Positions 34,396 through 46,500 of a DNA stretch of 64,000 bases are shown piece by piece. The notes beneath the pieces were generated by a model. That model saw nothing but the letters and a program-made list of their open reading frames with translations. It was not told the origin of the DNA and did not search any database. Source of the DNA: Aporrectodea caliginosa (taxonomy: Eukaryota; Annelida; Clitellata; Crassiclitellata; Lumbricidae); assembly GCA_020284085.1 (NCBI GenBank), contig JACEVL010000109.1, forward strand, positions 1 to 64,000, read 5' to 3'. Positions within the stretch are counted from its first letter, which is position 1. The number at the start of each line of letters is the position of its first letter. The position numbers and the translations under genes were made by a program.

Positions 34396-35823
34396 TCTAA
34401 TGGAGTCTTCTGTGTTAGCATGTCACTTCATAACTGATTGTAATACCACACTGACGACAAGCGTGGTAATGTTACAGAAATGTTTCATAAACAGAACATT
34501 TTGTGATGGTATACTGTATTGGACTATATCATACAGAGAATGGGTCAACTCAGAATGCTTGGTGAACCAATCTGGGCAAAGCTTCAAATGCAAAAGCATT
34601 TTGGATTCATTAATTGTTACAACCAACGTGTCATTGAACTTATTTACCATTTGGCCAGGCTCCAATTACTCTGAATGCCTTATAATTCTAAAGACATGCC
34701 AGTAACATAGAAGATGCTTAAGAAAAAATAGCGAAACTACACCAAAAACACCACCAACAATATGTTATTCTTTACCAGTTTTAAAACTTTCTACAATATA
34801 ACATTGCAAGCATCACTCATAACTGTCAACAAAGCTCAATTGCACAAGAATATGACACAGGAATATGAAGCTAACAGTTGCTCTTACATGAGTATCCCTT
34901 TAACAATTAACATGGTGGCCCATTCGGAGCATATTCCCTAACATAATACTATTCCTCTTTGACAACCAGACATTAATTGATGCAACTGCAATATTCAAGC
35001 ATGCAATTTCTTTTACATCACTGCTTTAAGATCCTACTACTGATGTGTATTTTGCTTAGATCATACATGAGACTGCAACTCATTCAATATACTGTCAGAT
35101 TAGCGGTATATATGGTGAAATACATCATTCAAAATAACTGTGACCCCATTGTCAACCTCTCATCATTATACACCAGGAATATATCGCAGTGTCATTCTCA
35201 TGGCCCAGAAACTTAGAGGACATGTCAACTACAGTCCTTCCTTTCTTGATATGTGACCAACCTCACGAAATTGTTGAACACACTGGTTAGAGTATAATTA
35301 TAAGACACATGCTACAGTGCACAACTCGTCTCCTGCAGTGGGGTTCGATAATTGAAGCAAACCCAGAATATATCAAAGCTTGAATATCAGTGATCACTGT
35401 CACTAGCCCTGGATGTCATCAATAGTACTACAACTGGCTGATAATGCTGCCAGATGCTAAGCAAACAAGCCGGAATAGAATTTCAATGGTTGTATTATTG
35501 TAATCCAGTCAGAATGTATAACAAATATAATGTGTGCTCGTACATACACAAATACCCAATGTTCCTGAACATAAACGTAGGTAATTGATCATTTTGTAAT
35601 GTCTTCTATGCATACATAAATGCGTCTGCGCGACAACAGGTCATATATACAGTGCCATCAACAAACAGCTCAAAAGCACTGATGTCAGTGAGTGGCTCCT
35701 TCCTAAAATTGTAAAGATAGCTTACCGTATGCAAATGTCAAACAGAAATATACTAATCTTCTTTTGCTCAACTCAGTCCATTCACTCAACAGTTCAGATA
35801 AAAAGTTCTGTTAAGTGCAAATT
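34396..35823. other. Intergenic between genes A and B
   Basis: No gene, element end or tandem repeat that I can support. Confidence 0.45.
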
Positions 35824-38800
35824 TCAGTTAGGTACCGGCAGAGTTTGGAGAACCAAGTCACCAACTCGAGTGGTAGTGTCACCTTTCACAGATTTCTTCA
35901 CGCTAACAGTGGAATCACCTTTCATCGCTGCCTCGTTCTTTGACGATTCCTTCCCATGATGCAGTTCTTTATGCCTCTCAAGTCGAGCCGTCGTAAAAAA
36001 CCTTTGATGACAAATGTTACATGCAACAGCTTTGTTGGGCGTTTGACCGCTGTGCACAACAGTAACATGTCGCTCCAGTCCTCGATCAGTGTCAAATTTT
36101 TTTTGGCACTTGGAGCACTCATAATTTTTTGCTGGTCTTCTGCCAGTGTGAATGACTTCATGAGTGGCCAGACGAGCCCTCGACGAGAAGACCTTTCCAC
36201 ACGTTTTGCACGTCAACGGCCGGCGATCTTTAGTATGTGCTCTCATGTGCATAATCAGTGAACTCCGCTTTCTGAAGGCCCTTTCACAGTGCATGCAACT
36301 GTGAGGTTTTTCAGTCGAATGCGTCAAGCGGTGGGTCTTCAGCGAGTTTGACTGAGCGAAGGTCCGCTGACAGATATCGCAGGTGTAAGGCTTCTCGCCG
36401 GTGTGGACCCTGAGGTGACGTTGGAGCAACCCGGTAGTAACAAACCTCAGGGGACATTGAGGACACAGGTAAGGCTTTTCGCCGGTGTGAGTGCGCAGGT
36501 GCTGAACGAGCACTGCATTCACGTAGAACAACTTCCCGCAGAAGCTGCACATGTGGTGTGGCTTTCCGATGTGTCTACGCATGTGATAGTAGAGGCTGGA
36601 TTTGCGGAGGAACTGCTTGCCACACGTGCTGCACAGGACTGGCCCGGTCGACTTGGAAGATTTCTTTGTCGAATCTGTCTTTGCGGAAGCTTGGAGTACT
36701 GCAAGACAGAAACAGCTCTGCTAAATCACTTATTTGAAATACAATTAATTTGTCGTAATTAAATAAAATAACAATTGACAAACCAAAATTGTTCTAATAC
36801 TAACATTGTACATTGGTTATACAATAACAAATTAACAATACTGTTACTAGTAATAATAATAAAATTCATTATTTATTTAACTAACTTTATTTTAATTATC
36901 TAGCTAACATATAACTATGTAGTCTAATGATAAGGATCTTACAATTAAAAACAAAGAAACAATTCACAAGTGATGAGAACATGTCAGTATATCATTGATT
37001 TATCAGTAAAACCGACAAAATTTTCAACCAATACGAGTAAACAGAAACAGGGCACCCATAACTATATTTTAATTAAATATGATAAAGATTTTTTGCTATG
37101 GTGCATTAGAAATAAAGAAGTATAACCTTAATGTAATGCCAAAGTTGGTGCAACCAAACTTGAATTTGGCATATAAGATCGAAACCTTTCAGAATGTTTC
37201 TTTTAGAAACGTATAACGCATACAAAAACGTATTCAGTAAAAGAATTCGACAAAGAGCCACCTTACTTGGTAAAAACAAAATTTTATGATGATTTTTACC
37301 TGCAGTGCAAGTACTTTTGTGTTCTGTAAGCATATCTTCCTGAGCAAATCTTTGGCCACAAGAGTGACAGAGGAAAGGTTTAGTGTGCACTGGAAGATGT
37401 TCAATCATCTTTGAGAAGAATGGAAACGTTTTGTGGCAGTGTGGACATTCGTAGATAAGACCTCCTTTCGTCTTGCTCACAGACTGTCTGCCACGCACAG
37501 GTTTGCAGCCAGTTTCAGCATGTACTTGGCAGGATACTTTGTCAAGAAATATCTGTTTGCAGTCGATGCACTGGTAGAGCACTGCATCTCCAGATGCTTT
37601 AAATAAAAAGATAAACTTTGTTCAATTCATTACTAAGCTTGGAAAATTCTTAATCGCTATTTAACACATTAATGGCGAGCTGCAGTGGTTTCCCAGCCGC
37701 TCATAGAACACTCTCGTCGTTAAAGTTTAAATAGTTTATCTTAAGTTAGGTTAATTAACAATTTCCATCATGCCAATGTCTAATGCACATGACTTCAACC
37801 AATGGTGGACCAAAGCTAGTTTATTCATGAGCTCTGTCAAGTCAGAAGGGTTGCCCACTGTTAACAGGTAAACAACAAAATCCAACTGCCTGAAGACCAA
37901 AAAAGACAGTGAAGCTGTTACAGTGGGTTGCAAGTTCAAGCTATGTTAATCAATCACAAAAATATACACAGTTCCAGTGGTTTTGTGGATTTTCTGAGGT
38001 AAGAAAATTTAACTATTTCTAATGCAGGAAAGCCATTTGGACAAAAATCTTGAAAGCAGTAAATACTGGTCATCACTGCACATACTTCCACCTTTGATAC
38101 CAAAGCAAATGAGGTCAACATCTTCAAGGAATATTAAAAAAAATAAAGAAAACTGCTGAAAATCAGGAACAGACTAACACTAACATTCAAATTGTACACT
38201 TACATTGAGAAGAAATTGTGAGTTGTAATAAATTAACAGTAACATTCAAATTCTAGAGTGTCAAGAAATAAGAAGTTGCAATAAATAAATGATAACATTC
38301 AAATTCCTATTACATAGTTTGAGCAGATACCATCAGAAACTCATATTTTTCTTTGAAGCAGACCATAAGAGTGATCTGACAACAGGCAATGTGGTCTCAA
38401 TTTCAAAATCATCAATGAAGAAAGTCTTATTAGATATTCATCGCAACCTTACCACTCCTAATCATTTTATCTAATTTCTCATATATTTTGTGTGGAATAT
38501 AATGTGAAAAGAATACCTGTGAATATCTGAGGCACATTGACCAAACCAGCTTTTTTTCCATGTATGCTTTTTGGTTTCTCAATTGTTTCTTGGCCTTTTC
38601 CTGCAGACAGTTTATCAAACTAGTTTTAAAAGGAACTTCTCCCTGGTTGCACCAACACTCCACAATAAAACAAACAGAATTCTGACATACTATCACCAAA
38701 TACTAAAATGACTTTTGTCTGCAAGTGCTCTTATGTTCAACAAACTAAATTCAATTCCAAAAACCTACTATAAAATTAAACAAGAATTTCATTTTCTGGA

Positions 38801-39223
38801 CTTTGGGTTTGATTAAACCAAGTATTACTGAGCCAAATGACTTGGCCTTGCACAGCACAGTTTGTGAGCATGCTGGATTACCCTTTAATGTCCTATAAAA
38901 GTTCTGTTACAACATAAATTTTACCTAAATCTAATCTGAACATTTGTAAAGTGCTTCTCACAGCAGAGCTATTCATAACTCACAAGTGCTCAGGTATAAG
39001 ACAAAAGGAATCTGTCACAGGTCAACCTATGCCAGTTCCAAGCCTGGACAAAGAAAGGTCTGGTGGTAGGATGCAGATACCGATGGCCATAAAACAGTTT
39101 CTCAGTTGAATTTTTCCTACTGACATGAAGAAAACAAATGCTGAGAAAAGTCATCTTGAAAAACAAACCTTCATTACTTCTGTGTGAAGCATCACCAACA
39201 CTAACTTTAATAACACCAGGCAC
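35824..39223 (-). CDS. Gene B: C2H2 zinc-finger protein, 3' exons
   Basis: Last exon 35824-36698 (stop TGA) joins 37300-37596 in phase (G|TA gives V). Upstream exons 38517-38600 and 39169-39223 also fit by phase but are less certain. Exon 37300-37596 carries three C2H2-like motifs ([10 protein letters not shown] with a late H-x-[21 protein letters not shown]). The last exon carries eight fingers: LCSTC, HMCSFC, YLCPQC, YTCDIC, HSCMHC, LTCKTC, YECSKC and VACNIC, mostly with TGEKPY-type linkers, then a basic/acidic tail. About eleven fingers in tandem indicate a sequence-specific DNA-binding protein. Exons 37300 and 38517 are both phase 1 to 1, as in gene A and the THAP gene. The start is not identified. 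Confidence 0.85.
37661..37730 (+). mobile_element. Short TTAA MITE in gene B intron
   Basis: TTAA edges with ATGGCGAGCTGCAGTGGTTT, TCCCAG and CTCTCGTCGTTAAAG blocks of the family at 63446. Confidence 0.75.
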
Positions 39224-39340
39224 CTGTTCAAGAAAACAGAGGTTCTGCTAGTATAACAAGAAGCATGATGTCCCATCAAAGCAACTGAAGTTGATTTAAA
39301 GTGTTATTACAGTAATCTTTATTTAGGCTGCATCTCTGTG

Positions 39341-39411
39341 TTAACCCTTTAAAACGGCGAGCATGTACTAAAATGTATGGGAAACCAATGCTGCTCGTTG
39401 TTAAAGGGTTA
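39341..39411 (-). mobile_element. Short TTAA MITE
   Basis: TTAACCCTTTAAAACGGCGA at the left, GGGAAACCAATGCTGCTCGT then TGTTAAAGGGTTA at the right. The right target-site copy is mutated (TTAC). Confidence 0.8.
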
Positions 39412-39469
39412 CTGGACTGCTATTTAGGATACTGGTCTGATTACGACTTGTGTATTAGACACCTGCACC

Positions 39470-39844
39470 ACTCTCTCTCTCTCTCTCTCTTCAACCGTCC
39501 TCGATACGAGGGTTGGTCGCATTGTAGACGATTCTTCTCCATCCTCTCCTGTCCTCGGTTTCTCGCAGCAACCTTTCCGTTGATAATCCCAACCATTCGC
39601 CCACATTGTCCATCCACCTCTTCCTTGGTTTCCCTCTTGCTCTTGCTCCCGGTACCGTTCCTTGCATAATTTCTTTCTCTAGACATTCACCTTGTTTCCT
39701 CATTATATGGCCAAAGTAAGACATCTTTCTTCTTTTGATTGATTCCAGTAAATTCCTTTCCACTCCCGCCGTCTCTAACACCCATTCATTTGTTTTTTTC
39801 TCTATCCATGATCCACCTGCACCACAGAAGTTTCTAATTAACAA
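39470..39844 (-). mobile_element. LINE reverse-transcriptase C-terminal fragment
   Basis: The minus-strand frame 39491-39844 reads KKTNEWVLETAGVERNL, LLESIKRRKMSYFGHIMRK, RGKPRKRWMDNV and RGWRRIVYNATNPRIEDG. This is the typical C-terminal tail of endonuclease/reverse-transcriptase LINE ORF2 proteins. The 3' end runs into an (AG)n microsatellite (CT on the plus strand, 39473-39490). It is 5'-truncated, as is usual for LINEs, and lacks the RT core. Confidence 0.9.
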
Positions 39845-40563
39845 TTACTAACTAATTAATAATTACTAATATTAAGTGATCACTAGCTGCTAACTTCCAC
39901 TTGATTTCTTCAGCCTCTATTCAAGCAAACTCTAAACCTTTTAACAGCCACCAAAAAGAATAAATCCGTGACAACCAGCAAATCAACAATTAATTTTCAA
40001 GACCATAACACCTAACAAATTATGCTTAAAAGGTTAAAACATCTGAATGTTTTGGTGAACATATCATATACAAGATTTCAGGCTCTCAGGACTACACATA
40101 TCACCAAAACATGGCTGTAAACTGTAGATACTCTAGTTTTGTTCTGTTATTACTATTCCTGTTTCAGACTACTTTTGAAACTTAATACTTGTTCTTAGCT
40201 TGTAGGTCCAAATCTCATCATCTCTTAATTCCTAACTCACTCACAATTTAAACCCCAAACATTCAATTACTTTGACTATGGTTTAAAGTAAAACTAGTAA
40301 TGATGACATAGATCAATTACCATTAAATCCAAACAGCAGATGGTTATTTTAAGGCATCATGTCCTATGGATGATCAGACTGAAGTAACAGTGGAAACCAC
40401 CTTCACTGCATTAAGCTTAAATACGACAAGATCACCATTGGTAAAGCACACTTCACATGGCAAGGCCGTAAACTGAGTTTATACCACGTTTGTGCGTTTC
40501 CCATCATTTAACCATCTAGTCCAAAGTTTATGTTAAGTAACTTCAAGACATATAGAAACCATG

Positions 40564-43500
40564 CTAGAATTGAAGATTTCTCACTGTGCTTGGACTTTCC
40601 TTCGTGACCAGGTTTTTATCTGATCTTTTGACGTTTTTCGCTGGTACAGGGGGCCAGTAACCATCAAAACTGTTGAAGAAGTTTCCTAACATCTTGCTTG
40701 TTGAATTTGTGGAAGAAGATTCTTTATACCTAAAAAAGAGAAAAATGTCTTAATAGTTTCACAATGCAAATAGTGTAAAAGTTAAGAATCTAATCTCAAT
40801 CCATCAATCGCTTCAAATGAAATTGCAATCATAAATCATACACAACTGGCAAGTTTAAAATCCGAAAGATCAGAGAAACAGATGTCATGAATCAGCTCTG
40901 CAACTGTAATTGCAACAATAGCCGTTTATCGAGTCACCGAAACAGATGTTACAGATATTTTAAATAATACAAAAGCAAACATGTACGGATTGTACGCATT
41001 CATCAAGCATGCATGCATACATTAGACACAATAGCGTCGTCATGCATACTTTCAAACTTTTCTGAAAATGTTGCTATTAATAATCTGCTGTGGACATATT
41101 TATAAGATAATTACCATAATGATTGATTGCTTTATTATGCATGAAGAAACATGAAGCCATTGCTAGACTATATAGTAAGTTTGATGACTTGTACTTTAAC
41201 CCTGTAATGACAAGCTGCATTTGTTTCCCATACATTTTAGTACACACTCGTCGTTAAAGGGTTAACCTGACCTGCTGTCAACTATAATAAATGCTCTATG
41301 TCTTTATTTTTCTATTTTTCTCAGTTTTGTTTTTTTGGTTGCTGTTTCTGCCTATTTGGCATAATAAAAGGTGCTCATACCTGTCGTTCAGTGTTTGAAG
41401 GGCAGCAACAGCTTCCGTCGTTTGTCTCTTCAGCTGCAGTTCCATCGTCATAAACTTCTTCCGGACTATTCCAACCAATTCAGTCAAATCCTTTGGCTTC
41501 ATGGGACAGTTGCAATCATGACGTTGCAACACCCTTGCAACGTACTTTCCAAAGTCTATGCTGGCCTGTGAAATGTAAGTTTCTGTATTAGAATATCATT
41601 GAACGACTTGCACTGTGTAATCTAATAACCAATGACCACAAAGCAGTTTGGTTTAAAAAACCACTCTCCAGTTCATTATCATTATTGTTATTGATATCAC
41701 TATAAAAGCCGATGGCAAGAGTACAGCACACAAATCAAAATTTAACCAACAATTTTGCCAGTAGAGTGAAAATTCAGAAAAATTTACACATATCTCTTAA
41801 ATTTCTAGATAATCTGCTAAGAAGCCCTCTCAAAGTATTTGGAAAGTCAAGTGGTGCCAGGATGATTCTCATTCTACTACTGGTAATGGTAACTGCAAAT
41901 TTATACAGCGCCACTTCAAGACTCATCAGAGGGACTACCAATAATAAAACCATGATCGAACAAAATGGTCTTCAAGCGTTTGCAGAAAGGAGGCAGAGAA
42001 GCTCGTGTCACAGGCTGACCAATATTCTGGTCAGTGAGACGACTACTAGCATCATGCTTCTGAGAACTGGAATAGAGTTACATAAACGTTTAGCTGCTCT
42101 AGGCTTAGGGTAAACCGGGGTTATGTGAACTACTTTTGACAAATTCTTTAATTTTGTTGTTGTTACTTCTTTTTATACAAAAGTTTTTATATTCTGTTTA
42201 TGCACCATAACATTCAGCTATAAGAATCTGCAGTTTACATTCTGACATCAGCAATAGATTTGCTGGTGTCAATTTTTTTTATACCTGTGAGGTAGTTCAC
42301 ATTACCCCGTGATCGGGGTAATGTGAACTGCTAATGAAAATGCCATGGAAATTCACAATACCCCAATTGTGTTATTGGCAGGGGTAATGTGAACTACTGT
42401 AAGTGCTTTAAAAAGTTCTGTGATGCAGTCCAAGCTCAAAAGTAAAGTTACTGAACAGCGAACGCTCAAAATGAAATTTCGGAACACTGAACTGTGTTCG
42501 GAACTAAACTAAATTGTCCAGACTAGATGCAGTCTAAGCATGGAAGATGTCTTTATGGGTTATTTTGCCAGAATCCAGTTCAGTGAGCAAAATTGTCAAA
42601 CTTATACACTCCTCTGCTTGAGATAGGTATAGGCTGACCCAGCATTTTCTTTATGTCATCAATTGAGTACCACAGTTCGTCCCTTTTAGCAGGCCAACAC
42701 CATCCACTCTTGCTTGAAATCATGCAATTGCACTTGAACAATTCTTCATTGATTGCCATCACTTCAGCTGGGTAGAAGTCTGATTCATATTGAACTTTTA
42801 CAAAGTCACCAACAATAGGCCTAATGTTTGTATGCCTCTTGCCTGTAGTTGGCATGTTCTCAAGCACAGTCTTGGCCGATGTAACAGTTGACATGCTATA
42901 ATCGAAGTCTGGTTGTGCATCATTATCTGGTTCTACATCTGTTGCTGTAGGCCTACTGTCAGATTCTACTGTTTTTTGAGCATAGGTAGTGAGCAGTGCA
43001 CTCAAGTACAGCTTGAATGTTGTTGTGCCACATAGTTCACATTACCCCGTTTTCGAGGGGTAATGTGAACTGTTTCTACAGCCCATGATACACAAATAAA
43101 TACTCCAAAGGATACAAAAAAGGATATATGAAAGGTTGCATACATGACATTTGTCAGTTCCAGCATGTAGAAAATAATTTTAAATGACTTCATTTAGCCA
43201 CATTGGCTGCTTGACCAAACGCATCTTCAAAGTTTCGAATCGCGATTTTTAGGCCTTTTCTGAAACTGTAACTTCAACATTTTACAAACACATGTTTTCA
43301 TGGAATTATTACCTTCATTTAAGTGTTGATCAACAAACCAACTTGTTGCACTGACAACCAGTAAGTAAAATGTGACTTATCAATTAATTTGATTTTTATA
43401 GAAATATAAAACAAAAGTAGTTCACATTACCCCCTAGTTCACTTTACCCCAGTTGACCCTACGTTTTAAACAAAAAAATAAAATAATTATATCAACATAT

Positions 43501-46500
43501 GATGAGGATTTCCAGACAAAATTAAGCAACTTTATACTTATTAAAACGAATGCATCACCTACTTGTTCATATTTTTCCACAACCTCATCACAAATATCGT
43601 CACTCTGCTTCATTCTCGTATCACAGTCAGAATCTTCAGTGATAACATCACATTCAATGTTAAGATAAAGGTCTTGCTCATCTGCCTGCGCTTGCTTTGT
43701 ACGCTCTGTACTCTCTTGGTCACAGATGTCTGCCTGTCCAATGCCAGACCCTGAAAAAAATCAGTCTTCCGTGTCAGTTAGCAGTTCTAAGATACAATGG
43801 ACCATGGCTCTAACTCCTAATACTGAAATGCAGACACACTAACATTTAATGTATGGTAATGTAAACTGGCAATACAGTCGTAAATTCAGGAACAATTCAA
43901 ACACAATATTAACTGCAAAACGAAATTTAGCCATACAGTACAATAGCAATTCTAGATAGGCATTATGAAAATCAAAAGATTTAAAAAATAACTTAATAAG
44001 AAACGCTCAAGTGATATGTCACAACCCTGACCTGTGCTTTAATCTCTCATACATAAAGTTCAAACCTGTCGACATGTTTCAATATATCGTATTGCTTGTC
44101 TCTTAACGTTCTTCTCAGCCACTCTTTAACACGTTGGCCGCTAGGGACGTGTTAACACGTCCCTTATTTCATACATTTACATAGGATGGTCAGCGGTCAG
44201 AGTGTTAAGCAGTCCCATGACATTTTAAACAAACGGTTCCGATCACTTAGCCTTCAGCGAACAGCACTGGCATCAAAAGATTACTTTTTTCTGAATAAAG
44301 GAGTCTGGTTTACTCAAGCAATCACTGCCACAATATAATAACAATTTATGCTTGAAAAGCTTGCTCATCCTCCCCAGCTTGACCTAATTTCTTTGACTTA
44401 CTCGATTTAGACCTGGATTATCAAATGGACTGTGCCTTTTACTATGTCACTATTTGAAGCAACCATTATGATAATAGCACTATAGAAGTCATTAGATTAT
44501 ACTTAAGAAAAGAGCCCTAAAATAATAATCACAACGACAAAAAATAATCACCTTCACTTCGATTGTTCCGACTTTTGTTTATGGATATGGTTTCAGTCTC
44601 AGCATCACCGGTTTTAGCCTCCATATCAGTTGCTTGATTGGCATCAGCAAGCAAAAGAGAGACACTGCGGCCATCAGCCCAGGCATCTCGTAAATGGCTG
44701 ATCAGTTCAACTCGCTCCAGAAACAGCTCTGCTCTTGACAGTAACATCTCAGCAATGAGGTTCTTGCATAAATCTATTGCAAGTTCAGTTTTCTCGATCG
44801 ACGACAATTCTATCAAACAGAATATGAATACATTTTTTATCACATCATACAAGAACAAATCTTAGCTGAAACTCAAAATGATGAATATAAAGAAACAAGT
44901 AATCAGCTAAGTACCAACAAATAAGTCCTAGTTATGCGTGTATAATTTTTTATAAAATTTTATATAAAGACTGACTACTGGTAGAATAAAATGGCTTCAT
45001 TAAAACTTTGACATAGGTGTAAGGAATTACAAGTGAACCTAAGATATCAAAGAAATGAAGACACCACTCTATGCTAACAGTTGCAGCAATTAACTGCTGA
45101 GAATTAGTCAAATATTTAAAACTAAATGCTAAAATCCAACAAGCTCTACATACAGTTTAAAGCTCTACATACAGTTTAACCCTTTAAAATGTAAGGAAGA
45201 CCCTACAGGATCGTCGCTAAAGGGTTAATAGCCAGCATCTCATTGTAATACCATATCATTTTCCTGTGCTACATATATGTCACTGTATTCAGTGCCATAA
45301 TGTCATGACTGCCTACTATCTTGGACCAAAACCTAATTTAACCTCGTGCAGTGAAACTAAAATTACCAGCAGAAGTATAACTGCCATTTGCATTTGACAA
45401 ACAAGCATGCTTTAAAACAATTATCACAATTTGAAAACTTCTAAGAAAATAATAACAAAAGAAATTAACATCTCTATCCCTAGTGGACAAACAGAAAATC
45501 CATATTATCAAATACCCATTATTGATTCTGATGCACCATTCTTTGACATTTTCAACCTTTCTTGCGTCGCATTTTCGACAGTTCCAGAATGATCAAGCAA
45601 TTCAGGGCAGCTGGTAATTTCCGAATCACCCGAATAGTTTCTTATAGAGTTGACCAACTTGTCCTGTGATGCAGCCTGGTCAAGTAACAACCTCAGCTTT
45701 CGTCCAGTGGTCAGAGGTATTGACAAGTAATGACGATTTGGAATGGCTTCTGCCTTCAACGGTCGGCCTTCGTTCCCTTCGTCTCCTCCTCCCCCTCCTC
45801 CTCCGATGAACTGATTGTCTTCAAAATGAAGTTCACAGAGTCTTGAATGGATGTCTGGAGTCCATCCTGGCTCTCGTCCACAATAGGCAACCCACTTGCG
45901 AAACTTCGTCTTGTCTGCAGGAAATGGATATAATCGAAGTCCGGTTTTGGTTTCATTTGGACAGTTCAATACACAACAGCTGGCATCTGCAACACAAAAC
46001 ATGTAAATGCAATACAAGAAATGTAAATGTAAACGTTTTTCATTAGCGAACAGAAGGCCTCGCCCCGGCTCATTTTTCAATGACTTTATCGGATGAGATT
46101 CTTCACCACCACTGCCCATTTGAATGGGTGACACACCATTTAAGGTCTCCATGTACGGACCATACTTACTAGCCTGAGCTTTAAATCTCTGAAATAAGCC
46201 AGCATCGGGAGACGAACCGTGATATGCACGCTCTCTAACACAGAAGCACATGGGACGAACAAGGCACAGTTGGACTCAGGTTAAACACAAGCAAATTCAA
46301 TTTGTTCTACTTGTGCCACCACCACCTCTGTCACTGGGAGTTACAGCAGAGTTGGTGGTGGTGCCTCTGGATATGCCAAGTTGACCTCAAAGCCCCACAA
46401 TACATCTACTTTAAATGTAAATGAACATGTTTTTATATAGCGACCGTATGGCCTCGACCTTGCTCATTTTTCAGTGAACTGATCGGGCGAGATCCTTCAC

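Noticed and set aside
36403..36762. Plus-strand ORFs opposite the C2H2 exon
   Set aside because: Antisense shadows of the zinc-finger exon; no plus-strand splice or start context.
39424..39686. Overlapping ORFs in other frames of the LINE fragment
   Set aside because: Only the frame at 39491-39844 carries reverse-transcriptase tail motifs; the others are shadows.
41712..42113. 133-codon plus-strand ORF conserved in both units (also 58451-58798)
   Set aside because: It lies in an intron of the THAP gene, has no recognised domain, and is conserved only because the whole unit is repeated. Part of it (near 41900) looks like a degenerate SINE tail (TTTATACAGCGCCACTTCAA). Worth only a transcript check.
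45843..46046. Plus-strand ORF opposite the third THAP exon
   Set aside because: Antisense shadow of exon 45516-45986 (and of 60765-61235 in copy 2).
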